Source: Bacillota bacterium (lineage in GTDB: Bacteria > Bacillota > GCA-003054495 > Carboxydocellales > JAJZTU01). Taken from it: a stretch of DNA of 9,527 bases. The position numbers and the translations under genes are program-made. This document shows, in pieces, positions 1 through 7,844 of the stretch. Where the stretch lies: the NCBI GenBank assembly GCA_021848765.1, contig JAJZTU010000119.1, positions 1 to 9,527 of the forward strand, read 5' to 3'. How positions within the stretch are numbered: position 1 is the first letter of the stretch; the number at the start of each line of letters is the position of its first letter. The notes beneath the pieces are model-generated. The model did not search any database, was not told where the DNA came from, and worked only from the letters and a program-made list of their open reading frames with translations.

Positions 1-923
1 AAGGTTTTCAGAGTACCGGCCAGTGCGACCGGTGACAGGCCCATAACCCAACCTGCAGCAACGGCGGCCAGGGCATTCTCCAGGTTGTGGGCGCCCGGAA
101 TGCGGATATCCCCGGTATTCAGCACCCGCAATACCCTTTCCCCGTCCTTGATAACCACTTGACCGTCTTGGACACATACCCCTTTTGTAAGGTTATGCAC
201 CCTGCTGAAAAATATGACTTGACCGCTGCTCCGCTCAGCAAAGGCGGCCACCGTTGGGTCATCATAGTTCAGGATTGTAAAGTCACCTGCTGCCTGGTTA
301 GCAAAAATCTTAGCTTTAGCCTCAGCATAGTTCTCCATGGTCCCGTGGCGGTCCAGGTGGTCAGGGGTAAGGTTTAAAATAAGGCTTACCTTGGGTTTGA
401 ACCGGTCAGTTGTCTCCAGTTGAAAGCTGCTCACTTCCACCACTACTGCGGCTTCTGCCGGATATTTTTCGATTTCGGAAATCAGGGGCAGGCCGATATT
501 TCCGGCCACACACACCTGCCACCCGGCCTGGCGGAACATCTCGCCAATCAGGGTAGTAGTGGTGGTTTTGCCATTGGTCCCGGTAATTGCTACCATAGGC
601 GCTTTGGCAAAACGATAGGCCAGTTCAATTTCACTGATAACCGGCACCCCTGCTTGATACGCCTCTTGAATCGGCGGAATGGTCAGGGGTACCCCCGGGC
701 TGGTAACTACCAGTTGGTATTTGCTTCCTATGTCCTGGGGGTAATTACCCAGTGCAAGTTCAATACCCAGGGCTTCCAGTTCGGCTGCGGCCGCCTCCTG
801 CTGTGCTCTGGGTTTAGCGTCAGTAATGGTGACAATTGCCTTTTTGCCCTGCAGAAACCTGGCAGTGGCAATTCCGCTCCTGGCCATGCCTACTACCAGA
901 ATCCGCATTCCTTTAACGTCCAT
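1..923 (-). CDS. murD: MurD, UDP-MurNAc-L-alanine:D-glutamate ligase (5' part, cut by window edge)
   Basis: Cytoplasmic Mur ligase that adds D-glutamate to UDP-MurNAc-L-Ala using ATP. The reading frame is open from an ATG at 923 to the left edge: about 307 codons of a protein usually near 450 residues, so the C-terminal domain is mostly missing. Visible landmarks are an N-terminal Rossmann start (MRILVVGMARSG, residues 6-17), the ATP-binding loop GTNGKTTT (115-122), GNIG (141-144), VEVSSFQLE (162-170), TPDHLDRHG (186-194) and a lysine in YAEAKAKIF (K203), at the place carbamylated in Mur ligases. The order and wording of VSSFQLE and GTNGKTT favour MurD over the related MurC, MurE and MurF. 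The start is set by AAGGAGG at 930-936, six bases before the ATG. It follows mraY after a 62-nt gap, the usual order. Truncation is due to the window, not a mutation. Confidence 0.96.
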   Translation of the reverse strand, partial: MDVKGMRILVVGMARSGIATARFLQGKKAIVTITDAKPRAQQEAAAAELEALGIELALGNYPQDIGSKYQLVVTSPGVPLTIPPIQEAYQAGVPVISEIELAYRFAKAPMVAITGTNGKTTTTTLIGEMFRQAGWQVCVAGNIGLPLISEIEKYPAEAAVVVEVSSFQLETTDRFKPKVSLILNLTPDHLDRHGTMENYAEAKAKIFANQAAGDFTILNYDDPTVAAFAERSSGQVIFFSRVHNLTKGVCVQDGQVVIKDGERVLRVLNTGDIRIPGAHNLENALAAVAAGWVMGLSPVALAGTLKT

Positions 924-985
924 TGATATCCTCCTTGATTCACCTTAACATTCGGTTAATTTTATGCACACTCCGGCCGGACTCT

Positions 986-1951
986 CTAGCCAATATTGTA
1001 CAGTCCCATGAGTCCCACCAGCGAACAGACTGCTGAGGCCAGCCAGAATGTGCGGACGACCTTCTGCTCAGACCAGCCCCCCAGTTCAAAGTGGTGATGC
1101 AAAGGACTCATCCGGAAAACCCTTTTACCGGTGGATTGAAAGGAAATCACCTGGATAATCACGGAAAGGCCTTCGGCAACATACACCCCGCCGATGATGG
1201 GCAGGAGCAGCTCAGTTTTGGTCAGTACAGCCATGGCCGCCAGTCCTCCCCCCAGGGCCAGGGAACCGGTATCCCCCATGAAAACCCGGGCAGGATGGGC
1301 ATTATATTTCAAGAATCCTAAACAGCCCCCAGCCAAAGCGGCTCCGAAAACTGCCACTTCCGGCTTGCCTACCATCAAAGCGATGAGAGTAAATGCGGTG
1401 GCCGTAATTACCGTAATTCCCGCAGCCAGACCATCCAATCCGTCAGTGAGGTTCACAGTATTGCTGGCGCCCACTACGACAAACCAAATGAGGATAAAAT
1501 AGGCCACAAAGCCAAAATCCAGCACAGCGCCTGAAAAAGGTATTACGATGCCGGTACCCAGTTTTAGGGGGTATGCGGCTGTATAAGCGAGAAACAAGGC
1601 GACCAGGGTCTGTCCCAGGATTTTCTCCTTGGCCCGCAGGCCCAGTGAGCGCTTCTGCACTACCTTGATGAAATCATCCGTAAACCCCAACAATCCATGG
1701 CTGAGGGTGACTCCAAGCAGGACCCACAGCTCCGGGGTCCTACTGCTCATAGCCAGTACCGCTACCACCAGACCCGCCAAGAACATAACCCCGCCCATGG
1801 TGGGCGTACCCGCTTTCTGTAAATGCCGCTGAGGCCCGTCATGACGGATATTTTGACCGAACTTCAACCGGTGTAGAAAAGGAATTAAGATTGGTCCTGT
1901 TAATACTGTCAGCAGCGCTGACAGTCCCATGGCGATTAAAACCCGCTCCAT
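986..1951 (-). CDS. mraY: MraY, phospho-MurNAc-pentapeptide transferase
   Basis: Integral membrane enzyme that transfers phospho-MurNAc-pentapeptide from UDP to undecaprenyl phosphate, giving lipid I. The protein is strongly hydrophobic throughout, with about ten likely membrane segments. Numbered from an upstream TTG (1960), it carries GTPTMGG (51-57), the catalytic-site aspartates in FTDDFIK (D95, D96), NLTDGLDGLA (170-179), FMGDTGS (227-233) and the HHHFELGG loop (288-295). All are signature elements of MraY rather than WecA/TagO. Length is 321 residues from the ATG at 1951 or 324 from the TTG at 1960, normal for the family. The ribosome site AGGAGGGG (1962-1969) is only about 3 nt from the TTG and about 12 nt from the ATG, and the ATG gives an N-terminus close in length to that of B. 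subtilis, so I chose the ATG. The gene sits between murF and murD, where it is expected. Confidence 0.96.
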   Translation of the reverse strand: MERVLIAMGLSALLTVLTGPILIPFLHRLKFGQNIRHDGPQRHLQKAGTPTMGGVMFLAGLVVAVLAMSSRTPELWVLLGVTLSHGLLGFTDDFIKVVQKRSLGLRAKEKILGQTLVALFLAYTAAYPLKLGTGIVIPFSGAVLDFGFVAYFILIWFVVVGASNTVNLTDGLDGLAAGITVITATAFTLIALMVGKPEVAVFGAALAGGCLGFLKYNAHPARVFMGDTGSLALGGGLAAMAVLTKTELLLPIIGGVYVAEGLSVIIQVISFQSTGKRVFRMSPLHHHFELGGWSEQKVVRTFWLASAVCSLVGLMGLYNIG

Positions 1952-1961
1952 CTTTGACAAG

Positions 1962-1969
1962 CCCCTCCT
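1962..1969 (-). promoter_or_regulatory. mraY ribosome binding site, ambiguous start
   Basis: AGGAGGGG on the minus strand lies just after the murF stop codon (1973-1975). A TTG at 1958-1960 follows too closely and an ATG at 1949-1951 a little far, so the exact mraY start is uncertain by three codons. Confidence 0.6.
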
Positions 1970-1972
1970 GTA

Positions 1973-3382
1973 TCATGCTATTGACCCGATGATCTCTTCC
2001 ATTTTCATGCCCCTTGAACCCTTGACCAGAACCACATCTCCCGGCTGCAGGAGAGCCTGCAGGGCCTGGACTGCCTGTTCCTTTTCCGTACAGGCAGTAA
2101 CTTCAGATTCCTCCATTCCTTGGGCAAGGGCTTGCTCAGCTATCCACCGGGCCATATCCCCCAGGGTAATCAAAGTGTCCACCCCCAGGCCGGCCGCAGT
2201 ATCCCCAACTGACCTGTGGCCCTTTTCCGCTTCCGGCCCCAACTCCAGCATGTTGCCGAGGACTGCAATCCGCTTGCCTGTGCAGGGATAGCCGGCTAAT
2301 ACTTCTAAAGCCGCCCGCATGGATGCCGGATTGGCATTGTAGGCATCATTGATGATTACCCAAGGCTGCCCGGTCTTAATTTCCAGCCGCATAGCCGAAA
2401 GAGATAATTGCATCAGCCCCCGGGAAATGTCCCCGTGGCTCAGGCCCATTTCCAAACCTACCGCTATTGCTGCCAGTGAATTTAGAACATTGTGCCGGCC
2501 GGGAACCGGTATCCTCACAACCATGGTTTTTTCGTAATTGCCGTTCTTGAGAATATTTACCGCAAACTCACTCATAGCAGGCCCGGTCATCTGCCAGTCG
2601 GTGGCCCTCAGCTGGTTGTTTGCGTTAAAACCATAGTAAACTACCTTTCCTTTAAACTGCTCTCCCAGCGTGCGCAACCAGGGGTCATCCCCATTGAGCA
2701 CAGCCACTCCTTTAGAGGGCAGCTCTTCCAGTAACTCTCCCTTGGCCCGGGCAATATTCTCCACTGAACCCAAAAGCTCGATATGAGCTTCTCCAATGTT
2801 GGAAATCACCCCGATATCGGGCCCGGCAATCCGGGCCAGTTCTTGAATCTCCCCTTTGCCCCGCATTCCCATTTCGACGATGGCAGCCTGATGTGCCGGC
2901 CCCAGTTCTAAAAGTGTTAAGGGCAGGCCAATTTCATTATTAAAGTTGCCACCGGTCTTAAGCACAGAGAACTTCTGCTCCAGTACAGCGGCAATCATAT
3001 CTTTAACAGTGGTCTTCCCGGCGCTGCCGGTAACAGCAACCACCGGTACCCCTGCTTTTCTCCGGTTATGCCCGGCCAGGTCCTGCAAAGCCTTTAGGGT
3101 ATTCTCCACCAGGATTACCGGGATTGCTTGTATTTCCTGAGCCGCCGGGGATACAGGCATCTCCTCAGGCCTGCTCACCAGCAGTGCGGCTGCTCCCTGC
3201 GAGATTGCGTCAGCCAAAAAATCATGGGCATCGAACCGCTCCCCCTTTAGGGCTACAAAAATGCTTCCCGGTCGAATTTTCCGGGTATCAGTGGAAACCT
3301 GCGTAAAACTTGCGGCCGGGTTTCCCTGTAAAATCCTTCCCCCAACAGCGGAGGCGATTTCTTTTAAAGTGAACTTATACAT
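1973..3382 (-). CDS. murF: MurF, UDP-MurNAc-tripeptide:D-alanyl-D-alanine ligase
   Basis: Cytoplasmic Mur ligase that adds the D-Ala-D-Ala dipeptide to UDP-MurNAc-tripeptide, the last cytoplasmic ligation before MraY. From the ATG at 3382 it is 469 residues, normal for MurF. Domains in order: N-terminal UDP-substrate domain (about 1-105, with STDTRKIRPGSIFVALKG at 30-47), central ATPase domain with TGSAGKTTVK (118-127), NFNNEIGLPLTLL (146-158), and C-terminal domain with the MurF signature NDAYNANPASM (345-355) and VLGNMLELG (374-382). The frame stays open 27 codons further upstream, but that would overlap the end of murE by 53 nt. The ATG at 3382 has AGGGGGG (3388-3394) five bases before it and starts at the usual MurF N-terminus. 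It lies 28 nt after murE and about 20 nt before mraY, so all three are almost certainly co-transcribed. Confidence 0.97.
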   Translation of the reverse strand: MYKFTLKEIASAVGGRILQGNPAASFTQVSTDTRKIRPGSIFVALKGERFDAHDFLADAISQGAAALLVSRPEEMPVSPAAQEIQAIPVILVENTLKALQDLAGHNRRKAGVPVVAVTGSAGKTTVKDMIAAVLEQKFSVLKTGGNFNNEIGLPLTLLELGPAHQAAIVEMGMRGKGEIQELARIAGPDIGVISNIGEAHIELLGSVENIARAKGELLEELPSKGVAVLNGDDPWLRTLGEQFKGKVVYYGFNANNQLRATDWQMTGPAMSEFAVNILKNGNYEKTMVVRIPVPGRHNVLNSLAAIAVGLEMGLSHGDISRGLMQLSLSAMRLEIKTGQPWVIINDAYNANPASMRAALEVLAGYPCTGKRIAVLGNMLELGPEAEKGHRSVGDTAAGLGVDTLITLGDMARWIAEQALAQGMEESEVTACTEKEQAVQALQALLQPGDVVLVKGSRGMKMEEIIGSIA

Positions 3383-3410
3383 ATTAACCCCCCTGATCTG
3401 CCGGCCCTCT

Positions 3411-4928
3411 TTAGTCGGTAAGTAAGCTCCGCAAACACCGGCGCGCCACTTCCCGGTCATCAAAAGGCAGGGTTTTAGCTCCGATTATTTGATAGGTCTC
3501 GTGGCCCTTGCCGGCAATAATCACCAGGTCATCCGGGCCGGCCAGCTTAATGGCATAAGCAATTGCTTCCCTGCGGTCCACCAGCTTAGTATACTTCTCA
3601 GGCCCCACTACTTCCTTTACCCCTGCCTCCACTTCCCTGAGGATAGCCTCAGGGTCTTCACTGCGGGGATTATCGGAGGTAATTACCGTATAACTGCTGA
3701 GGCGGGCAGAAATGCCGCCCATAATGGGGCGCTTGGTGCGGTCCCGGTCCCCGCCGCAACCGAAAACGGTAATAATGCGGCCTTTTACAAATTCCCGGGC
3801 AGTATTCAGGATATTCTCCAGGCTGTCCGGGGTATGGGCATAGTCTACAATCACACCGAAATTTTGCCCCTCGTCAATTAACTCAAAGCGGCCGGCTACT
3901 CCGGATACCCCTTCCAGAACCTGCTTGATCACAGCTAAATCAAGCTTTTCCACCAGTCCCACACTGATGGCAGCCAAGGCATTATACACGCTGAACATGC
4001 CGGTTAAGCGCAGGTTGAAATCCTCTTTACCCCAGGGGGTATCCACGGTAAAGGATACACCGCCTGCTTTTACCGAGACACTGCCGGCCTTAACCTGGGC
4101 GTCATGCTTAATCCCGTATGTAATCACCTGTCCCTGGCTTTTTTCCAGGATATACTGCCCCGCCGGGTCATCGCTATTAATAATACCATATTTAGGGTGC
4201 CCTTTCCCACCTTGGGGGTTAAGATTGGCAAAAAGTTTGGTCTTGGCTGCGCGGTAATTTTCCATGTTCTCATGGAAGTCCAGATGGTCCTGAGTCAGAT
4301 TGGTGAAAACCGCTATATCAAACTCACAGGCTTCTACCCGGCCCAAATCCAGGGCATGGGAGGATACCTCCATCACTGCATAGTCGGCCCCTTTTTCCAC
4401 CATCATCGCCAAAAGTTCCTGAAGTTCCAGTGGCAGGGGTGTGGTATTGGTAACCGGCAGGACTTCATCCCCAATTTTATTGTGAATTGTACCAATCAGC
4501 CCTACCCGGTGTCCCCTGGATTTGAGGATCGCCTCTATTAAATGGGTGGTGGTAGTTTTCCCGTTGGTCCCGGTAACCCCGATCATAGTAAGCTGACCGG
4601 CCGGGAAGCCAAAGAACCGCGCACTGACCCAGGCCAGGGCGGTCCGGGTGTTGTCGGCCTGCACCCAGGATACTTTGTTCAGTACTTCCGGGGGCAGTCC
4701 CAAGCCTAAAGGGTCCTTCTCCACCAGGAGCGCCGCAGCGCCTTGTTCCACCGCCTGGGCAATATAACTATGGCCATCAGTTTTGTAGCCCTCAATACAA
4801 ACAAAAATAAACCCCGGTCCCACTTTGCGGGAATCATGAGCTATCCCCCGGATAGCCACCTGCAAATCCCCTTGGCTGTTTTTTATCTTGAAATCTTGAA
4901 TTAAATCTTGCAGCTTAGGTGTACTCAC
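3411..4928 (-). CDS. murE: MurE, UDP-MurNAc-L-Ala-D-Glu:meso-diaminopimelate ligase
   Basis: Cytoplasmic Mur ligase that adds the third amino acid of the peptidoglycan stem peptide. 505 residues, normal for the family. Visible are the N-terminal domain motif GIAHDSRKVGPGFIFVCIEG (28-47), the ATP loop GVTGTNGKTTTT (117-128), NTTPLPLELQ (161-170), VMEVSSHALDLGRV (185-198), TNLTQDHLDFH (209-219), the lysine of YRAAKTKLF (K229, position of the carbamylated lysine in Mur ligases), DYAHTPDSL (362-370) and FGCGGDRDRTKR (389-400). SDNPRSEDP contains DNPR (419-422), the motif known to select meso-diaminopimelate rather than L-lysine, so the wall is inferred to be m-DAP type. The start is a GTG at 4928, with AAGGGGGG (4937-4944) eight bases upstream. 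It follows the PBP gene after a 126-nt gap, the longest gap in the cluster. Confidence 0.97.
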   Translation of the reverse strand: MSTPKLQDLIQDFKIKNSQGDLQVAIRGIAHDSRKVGPGFIFVCIEGYKTDGHSYIAQAVEQGAAALLVEKDPLGLGLPPEVLNKVSWVQADNTRTALAWVSARFFGFPAGQLTMIGVTGTNGKTTTTHLIEAILKSRGHRVGLIGTIHNKIGDEVLPVTNTTPLPLELQELLAMMVEKGADYAVMEVSSHALDLGRVEACEFDIAVFTNLTQDHLDFHENMENYRAAKTKLFANLNPQGGKGHPKYGIINSDDPAGQYILEKSQGQVITYGIKHDAQVKAGSVSVKAGGVSFTVDTPWGKEDFNLRLTGMFSVYNALAAISVGLVEKLDLAVIKQVLEGVSGVAGRFELIDEGQNFGVIVDYAHTPDSLENILNTAREFVKGRIITVFGCGGDRDRTKRPIMGGISARLSSYTVITSDNPRSEDPEAILREVEAGVKEVVGPEKYTKLVDRREAIAYAIKLAGPDDLVIIAGKGHETYQIIGAKTLPFDDREVARRCLRSLLTD

Positions 4929-4991
4929 ACGAACAACCCCCTTACTTTACTAATTTTTGCCAACCCCGAAAAATCTATACCTAAAAACTCG

Positions 4992-5023
4992 AAAAAGACC
5001 CAGAACAGAGCGGAATAAGGGTC
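4992..5023 (-). terminator. Weak hairpin with T tract between pbp and murE
   Basis: In the 126-nt gap (4929-5054), the minus strand carries GACCC (5019-5023), a 17-nt loop and GGGTC (4997-5001), directly followed by TTTTT and then a second T5 run a few bases on. The shape is that of an intrinsic terminator, but the stem is short and the loop long, so it would be leaky if it works at all. It could trim transcription between the division genes and the mur genes. The rest of the gap holds a tandem GTTGGA pair near the pbp end and the murE ribosome site. I could not identify a convincing separate promoter for murE. Confidence 0.25.
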
Positions 5024-5054
5024 ATTCCAACTCCAACTCTGAGTCCTTGCGGTA

Positions 5055-7250
5055 TTATGGTCCTTCATGGCCCTCAGCGCCCCCACCCTCCGGGGCCAAG
5101 GCCGGATTATCCGGCGGTTTTGTTGGCGGAACGAATTTTACCTTTACTACCGTGCCCGCCTTAACCTTAGTCCTGGGAGGAATGTTCTGGCTCTCGGCTA
5201 CCCCGGAACCGTCAGGTTCCATCTTTAGGCCGGTCAAAGCCAGCATAGCTGCCGCTTCCCGGAGAGTTTTGCCAATTACACTGGGTACAGTGACCTCACT
5301 GTCCGCCGGAATCCCTTGGGCGGATTGACCCAGATAGATGGTCACTTTTGTTCCTTCCGCTACCTCAGCGCCAGGCAGCGGGAACTGGCCTAACACTACT
5401 TTTCCCTGCCCCTCTGTGCTCCAGGTCAATTTTTCCTGGAACAAGGTATTCTGTGCCTCTCCTAACGGCAGGTTGATCAACTGCGGTACAATCCTCTGGG
5501 CCTTGGGCTGTTCTGTTTTGTCCTTAACATCACTCTGGGTTAATTGGGGGGGAACTCCCAGGTATTTCAGGGCATCACCAACCACTGCCTTGAAGGCCGG
5601 GGCGGCAATCTGCCCACCGTAGTAAACTGCTCCCTGAGGTTCATCAATAACTACCAAGGCGGCAATTTTTGGATTATCAGCCGGAGCAAAGCCCACAAAG
5701 GAAGCAACATATTTACCCTGCTGATATCCGCCGGTTGGCCCGGCTTTCTGGGCTGTACCCGTCTTGCCGGCAGCCCGGTAACCTTCCAGATAAGCATTTA
5801 TACCTGTTCCGTTAGTTATAACATTCTCCAAAATCCCCCGGAGCTCCCGGGCAGTTGACTTGGAGATTACCTGTCTAACCTGTTTCGGTTGAATTTGCTG
5901 GACATTACCGTTTACATCCCGGATTTCCCTGACCAACTGGGGCCTCATCAAAACTCCGTCATTGGCCACCGCAGCTACCGCTGTAACCAATTGGATAGAG
6001 GTAACGGCATTAGACTGGCCGATGGACATGGTGGCCAGGTCCAGGAGAGTTGCTTTTTTAGGATTTACCAAAATCCCGGTAGCTTCCCCGGGAAGCTCTA
6101 TTTCGGTTTGTTTGCCAAAGCCAAAAGCTTGCAGGTACTGGGTGAATTTATCTACACCCAGGGCCAAACCAACGGTGATAAAGCCAGGGTTGCAGGAATT
6201 TTCGGCTACCTGGACAAAGGTCTGGGCGCCATGGCCTCCTGCCTTCCAGCACTTGATTTTTTTACCCAATACCTCTTTATAGCCCGGGTCATAGAAGTGG
6301 TCACCCGGCCTCACTGCCCCTTCTTCCAGGGCAGCAGCTGCAGTGATTACCTTAAAGGTGGAACCCGGCTCATAGGAATCAGAAACCCCAAAGTTCCGCC
6401 AGGTTTGCTGGTCAAACTCCCAATATTTATTGGGATTGTAGTCCGGCCGGTTAGCCAGGGCCAGAATTTCACCGGTCTTAGGATCCATAACTATAATGGC
6501 CGTATGCTTGGGCTGGTACTTCTGGACAATATTATCCAGTTCCCGCTCGGCGAAATGCTGGATGGTTTCATCAATGCTCAGGACCAGGCTCTTACCCTCT
6601 ATGGGAGCAATATATTTCGACTCCCCATTGGGAATTTCCCGGCCTGCCGCATCCCTTTCCGAGACAATTTTCCCCGCGATCCCCTTCAGTTCCTTGTCCA
6701 TAGCCCCCTCTATCCCACCGGCGCCAATAGCATCCGTTCTGGTGGCAAAACCCAGCACATGGGCGGCCAGGTTGTCATTGGGATAGTAGCGGCTGCTCTC
6801 AGGGATAAAACGAATTCCTGCCAACTCCCCTTCCTTGGAACTCTCCATTTGCTTCAGTTGTTTTATTTTGGCGTCTTCCACTTTTCGTTTAATCCAAACA
6901 AAACCTGTTTTCTTGGTCAGCAGCTTTTTAATAACTTCCTTATCCATCCCCAACACAGGAGCCAGTTTGGCCGCGGTGCCCTCAGGGTCCGTGACCCGCC
7001 TGGGTTCGGCGGCCACCGCTTCAGAACTGATGCTTACGGCCAATTCCTTGCCATTACGGTCATAAATAGTTCCCCGTCGTGCCTCTACGGGGACCTCACG
7101 CAAACGGTTATCTATTGCTTTATCAGTTAGCTCGTTCCCCTTTACGAACTGCAAATAGGCCAGTCTGGACATGAGCAACAGCAGGACCATTGAGATAAGT
7201 GTCAACAGTATGGTAATCCTTTTTCGCATCTCCACACTGGTGGTGTACAA
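5055..7250 (-). CDS. Class B penicillin-binding protein (FtsI/SpoVD type) with two PASTA domains
   Basis: Membrane-anchored peptidoglycan transpeptidase that cross-links septal or spore-cortex wall. Numbered from a GTG at 7259 (734 aa): short cytoplasmic start, one membrane anchor (about 14-31), PBP dimerisation domain (about 55-215, starting EARRGTIYDRNG), transpeptidase domain (about 250-565) with the three active-site motifs STFK (300-303, nucleophile S300), SCN (355-357) and KTGT (499-502), then two PASTA repeats (about 588-644 and 655-711) and a Pro/Gly-rich tail. The N-terminal half lacks a glycosyltransferase domain, so it is class B. A ribosome site AAAAGGAG (7259-7266) overlaps the GTG, whereas an in-frame TTG at 7250 lies about 8 nt after it, so I start there (731 aa). 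B. subtilis has two such genes here, pbpB (two PASTA) and spoVD (one). Only one is present in this window, so whether it serves division, sporulation or both is unresolved. Confidence 0.94.
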   Translation of the reverse strand: MYTTSVEMRKRITILLTLISMVLLLLMSRLAYLQFVKGNELTDKAIDNRLREVPVEARRGTIYDRNGKELAVSISSEAVAAEPRRVTDPEGTAAKLAPVLGMDKEVIKKLLTKKTGFVWIKRKVEDAKIKQLKQMESSKEGELAGIRFIPESSRYYPNDNLAAHVLGFATRTDAIGAGGIEGAMDKELKGIAGKIVSERDAAGREIPNGESKYIAPIEGKSLVLSIDETIQHFAERELDNIVQKYQPKHTAIIVMDPKTGEILALANRPDYNPNKYWEFDQQTWRNFGVSDSYEPGSTFKVITAAAALEEGAVRPGDHFYDPGYKEVLGKKIKCWKAGGHGAQTFVQVAENSCNPGFITVGLALGVDKFTQYLQAFGFGKQTEIELPGEATGILVNPKKATLLDLATMSIGQSNAVTSIQLVTAVAAVANDGVLMRPQLVREIRDVNGNVQQIQPKQVRQVISKSTARELRGILENVITNGTGINAYLEGYRAAGKTGTAQKAGPTGGYQQGKYVASFVGFAPADNPKIAALVVIDEPQGAVYYGGQIAAPAFKAVVGDALKYLGVPPQLTQSDVKDKTEQPKAQRIVPQLINLPLGEAQNTLFQEKLTWSTEGQGKVVLGQFPLPGAEVAEGTKVTIYLGQSAQGIPADSEVTVPSVIGKTLREAAAMLALTGLKMEPDGSGVAESQNIPPRTKVKAGTVVKVKFVPPTKPPDNPALAPEGGGAEGHEGP

Positions 7251-7258
7251 CTTTTCCA

Positions 7259-7266
7259 CTCCTTTT
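7259..7266 (-). promoter_or_regulatory. pbp ribosome binding site that decides a TTG start
   Basis: AAAAGGAG on the minus strand. The longest reading frame would start with a GTG at 7257-7259 that overlaps this site, which cannot be used by a ribosome bound here. The TTG at 7248-7250, in the same frame, lies about 8 nt downstream, the usual distance. An ATG at 7227-7229 is possible but has GGAG abutting it with no spacing. Confidence 0.6.
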
Positions 7267-7274
7267 GGGGGTGA

Positions 7275-7799
7275 CTAATTTCCGGTGCTGGCCTCGGCCG
7301 GGGCGGAACCCTTTTCCCATTGGTAGAGTACCGAGGCCAAAGCCCCCAGCACACCCTGGACCTGCCCCGGTTTGGCTGCCTGCCGGCCGTCCTGTTCCCG
7401 CTCCCCCGCATTGATACTACCGGGGAAGGAATTGCCGGACCTGGTCTGGATGGCAACAAACTGGACTTCCTGAGGAGATACCATACCCAGTTTGGTGGTA
7501 GCTATTTTCTCTATCCGGTCCAGGGACTTCAGTTGGTTTAATGCGACGTTTAGCTGCTGGTTTTCCTTCTCCAAAAGGGCCAGTTCCCCATTTAATTTAT
7601 TTAATTGGTAACCTACCACTGCTGCCTGAGTATACCGGGCGGCAATAACAATCCCCAGGATAAAGGCCAGGATTACAATTAAGAGGTAGCCCTTCTGCGC
7701 CTTTTTCTGCTTTTTAGGCGCTTGGCGGACTTTTTTCTGCGGGGCCTCTTTTGGGACTTCCCAGCTTCGGTAATCATGCTTTTCCTTCGCTAGTATCAA
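7275..7799 (-). CDS. ftsL: FtsL-like cell division protein with long C-terminal extension
   Basis: Small bitopic division protein. FtsL joins DivIC/FtsB in the septal complex that recruits and activates the septal wall synthase. From the TTG at 7799 it has 174 residues: a charged, lysine-rich cytoplasmic part (1-37), one membrane segment (about 38-54), a heptad-like coiled-coil stretch (about 62-95, YQLNKLNGELALLEKENQQL) and the conserved-looking stretch IEKIATTKLGMVSPQEVQFV (96-115). That layout and the place between rsmH and the PBP gene identify it, since FtsL is poorly conserved in sequence. FtsL is usually about 100-120 residues. Here some 59 more follow, Gly/Gln/Ala-rich with a short hydrophobic patch near the end and no domain I recognise. 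AAGGAGG (7810-7816) lies inside the longest frame (GTG at 7820), so the in-frame TTG about 10 nt downstream is preferred. The next gene begins 24 nt after the stop. Confidence 0.85.
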   Translation of the reverse strand: MILAKEKHDYRSWEVPKEAPQKKVRQAPKKQKKAQKGYLLIVILAFILGIVIAARYTQAAVVGYQLNKLNGELALLEKENQQLNVALNQLKSLDRIEKIATTKLGMVSPQEVQFVAIQTRSGNSFPGSINAGEREQDGRQAAKPGQVQGVLGALASVLYQWEKGSAPAEASTGN

Positions 7800-7809
7800 C
7801 TCTATGCAA

Positions 7810-7816
7810 CCTCCTT
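7810..7816 (-). promoter_or_regulatory. ftsL ribosome binding site that decides a TTG start
   Basis: AAGGAGG on the minus strand is a near-perfect ribosome site. The GTG that opens the longest frame (7818-7820) lies upstream of it, so the site points to the in-frame TTG at 7797-7799, about 10 nt downstream. No in-frame ATG or GTG lies closer. Confidence 0.6.
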
Positions 7817-7844
7817 CCACGCTAGAACAAGAGCATCGTTTATC

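Noticed and set aside
924..985. Small inverted repeat TTAAC/GTTAA between mraY and murD
   Set aside because: Five AT-rich base pairs with no T tract; too weak for a terminator in a continuous operon.
3383..3463. N-terminal extension of murF by 27 codons
   Set aside because: It would overlap the end of murE, has no family similarity, and the ATG at 3382 has its own ribosome site and the standard MurF N-terminus.
4820..4826. Isolated CCACTTT/AAAGTGG copies inside coding regions (also 6878-6884 and about 1087-1093)
   Set aside because: Single copies without phased neighbours, embedded in conserved coding sequence; MraZ sites need several repeats.
5889..7130. A 413-codon open frame on the plus strand, opposite the PBP gene
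   Set aside because: It lies wholly antisense to a well-identified gene with all three transpeptidase motifs, shows no known motif, and has low-complexity composition typical of a mirror frame. The same holds for the other plus-strand frames in the window.
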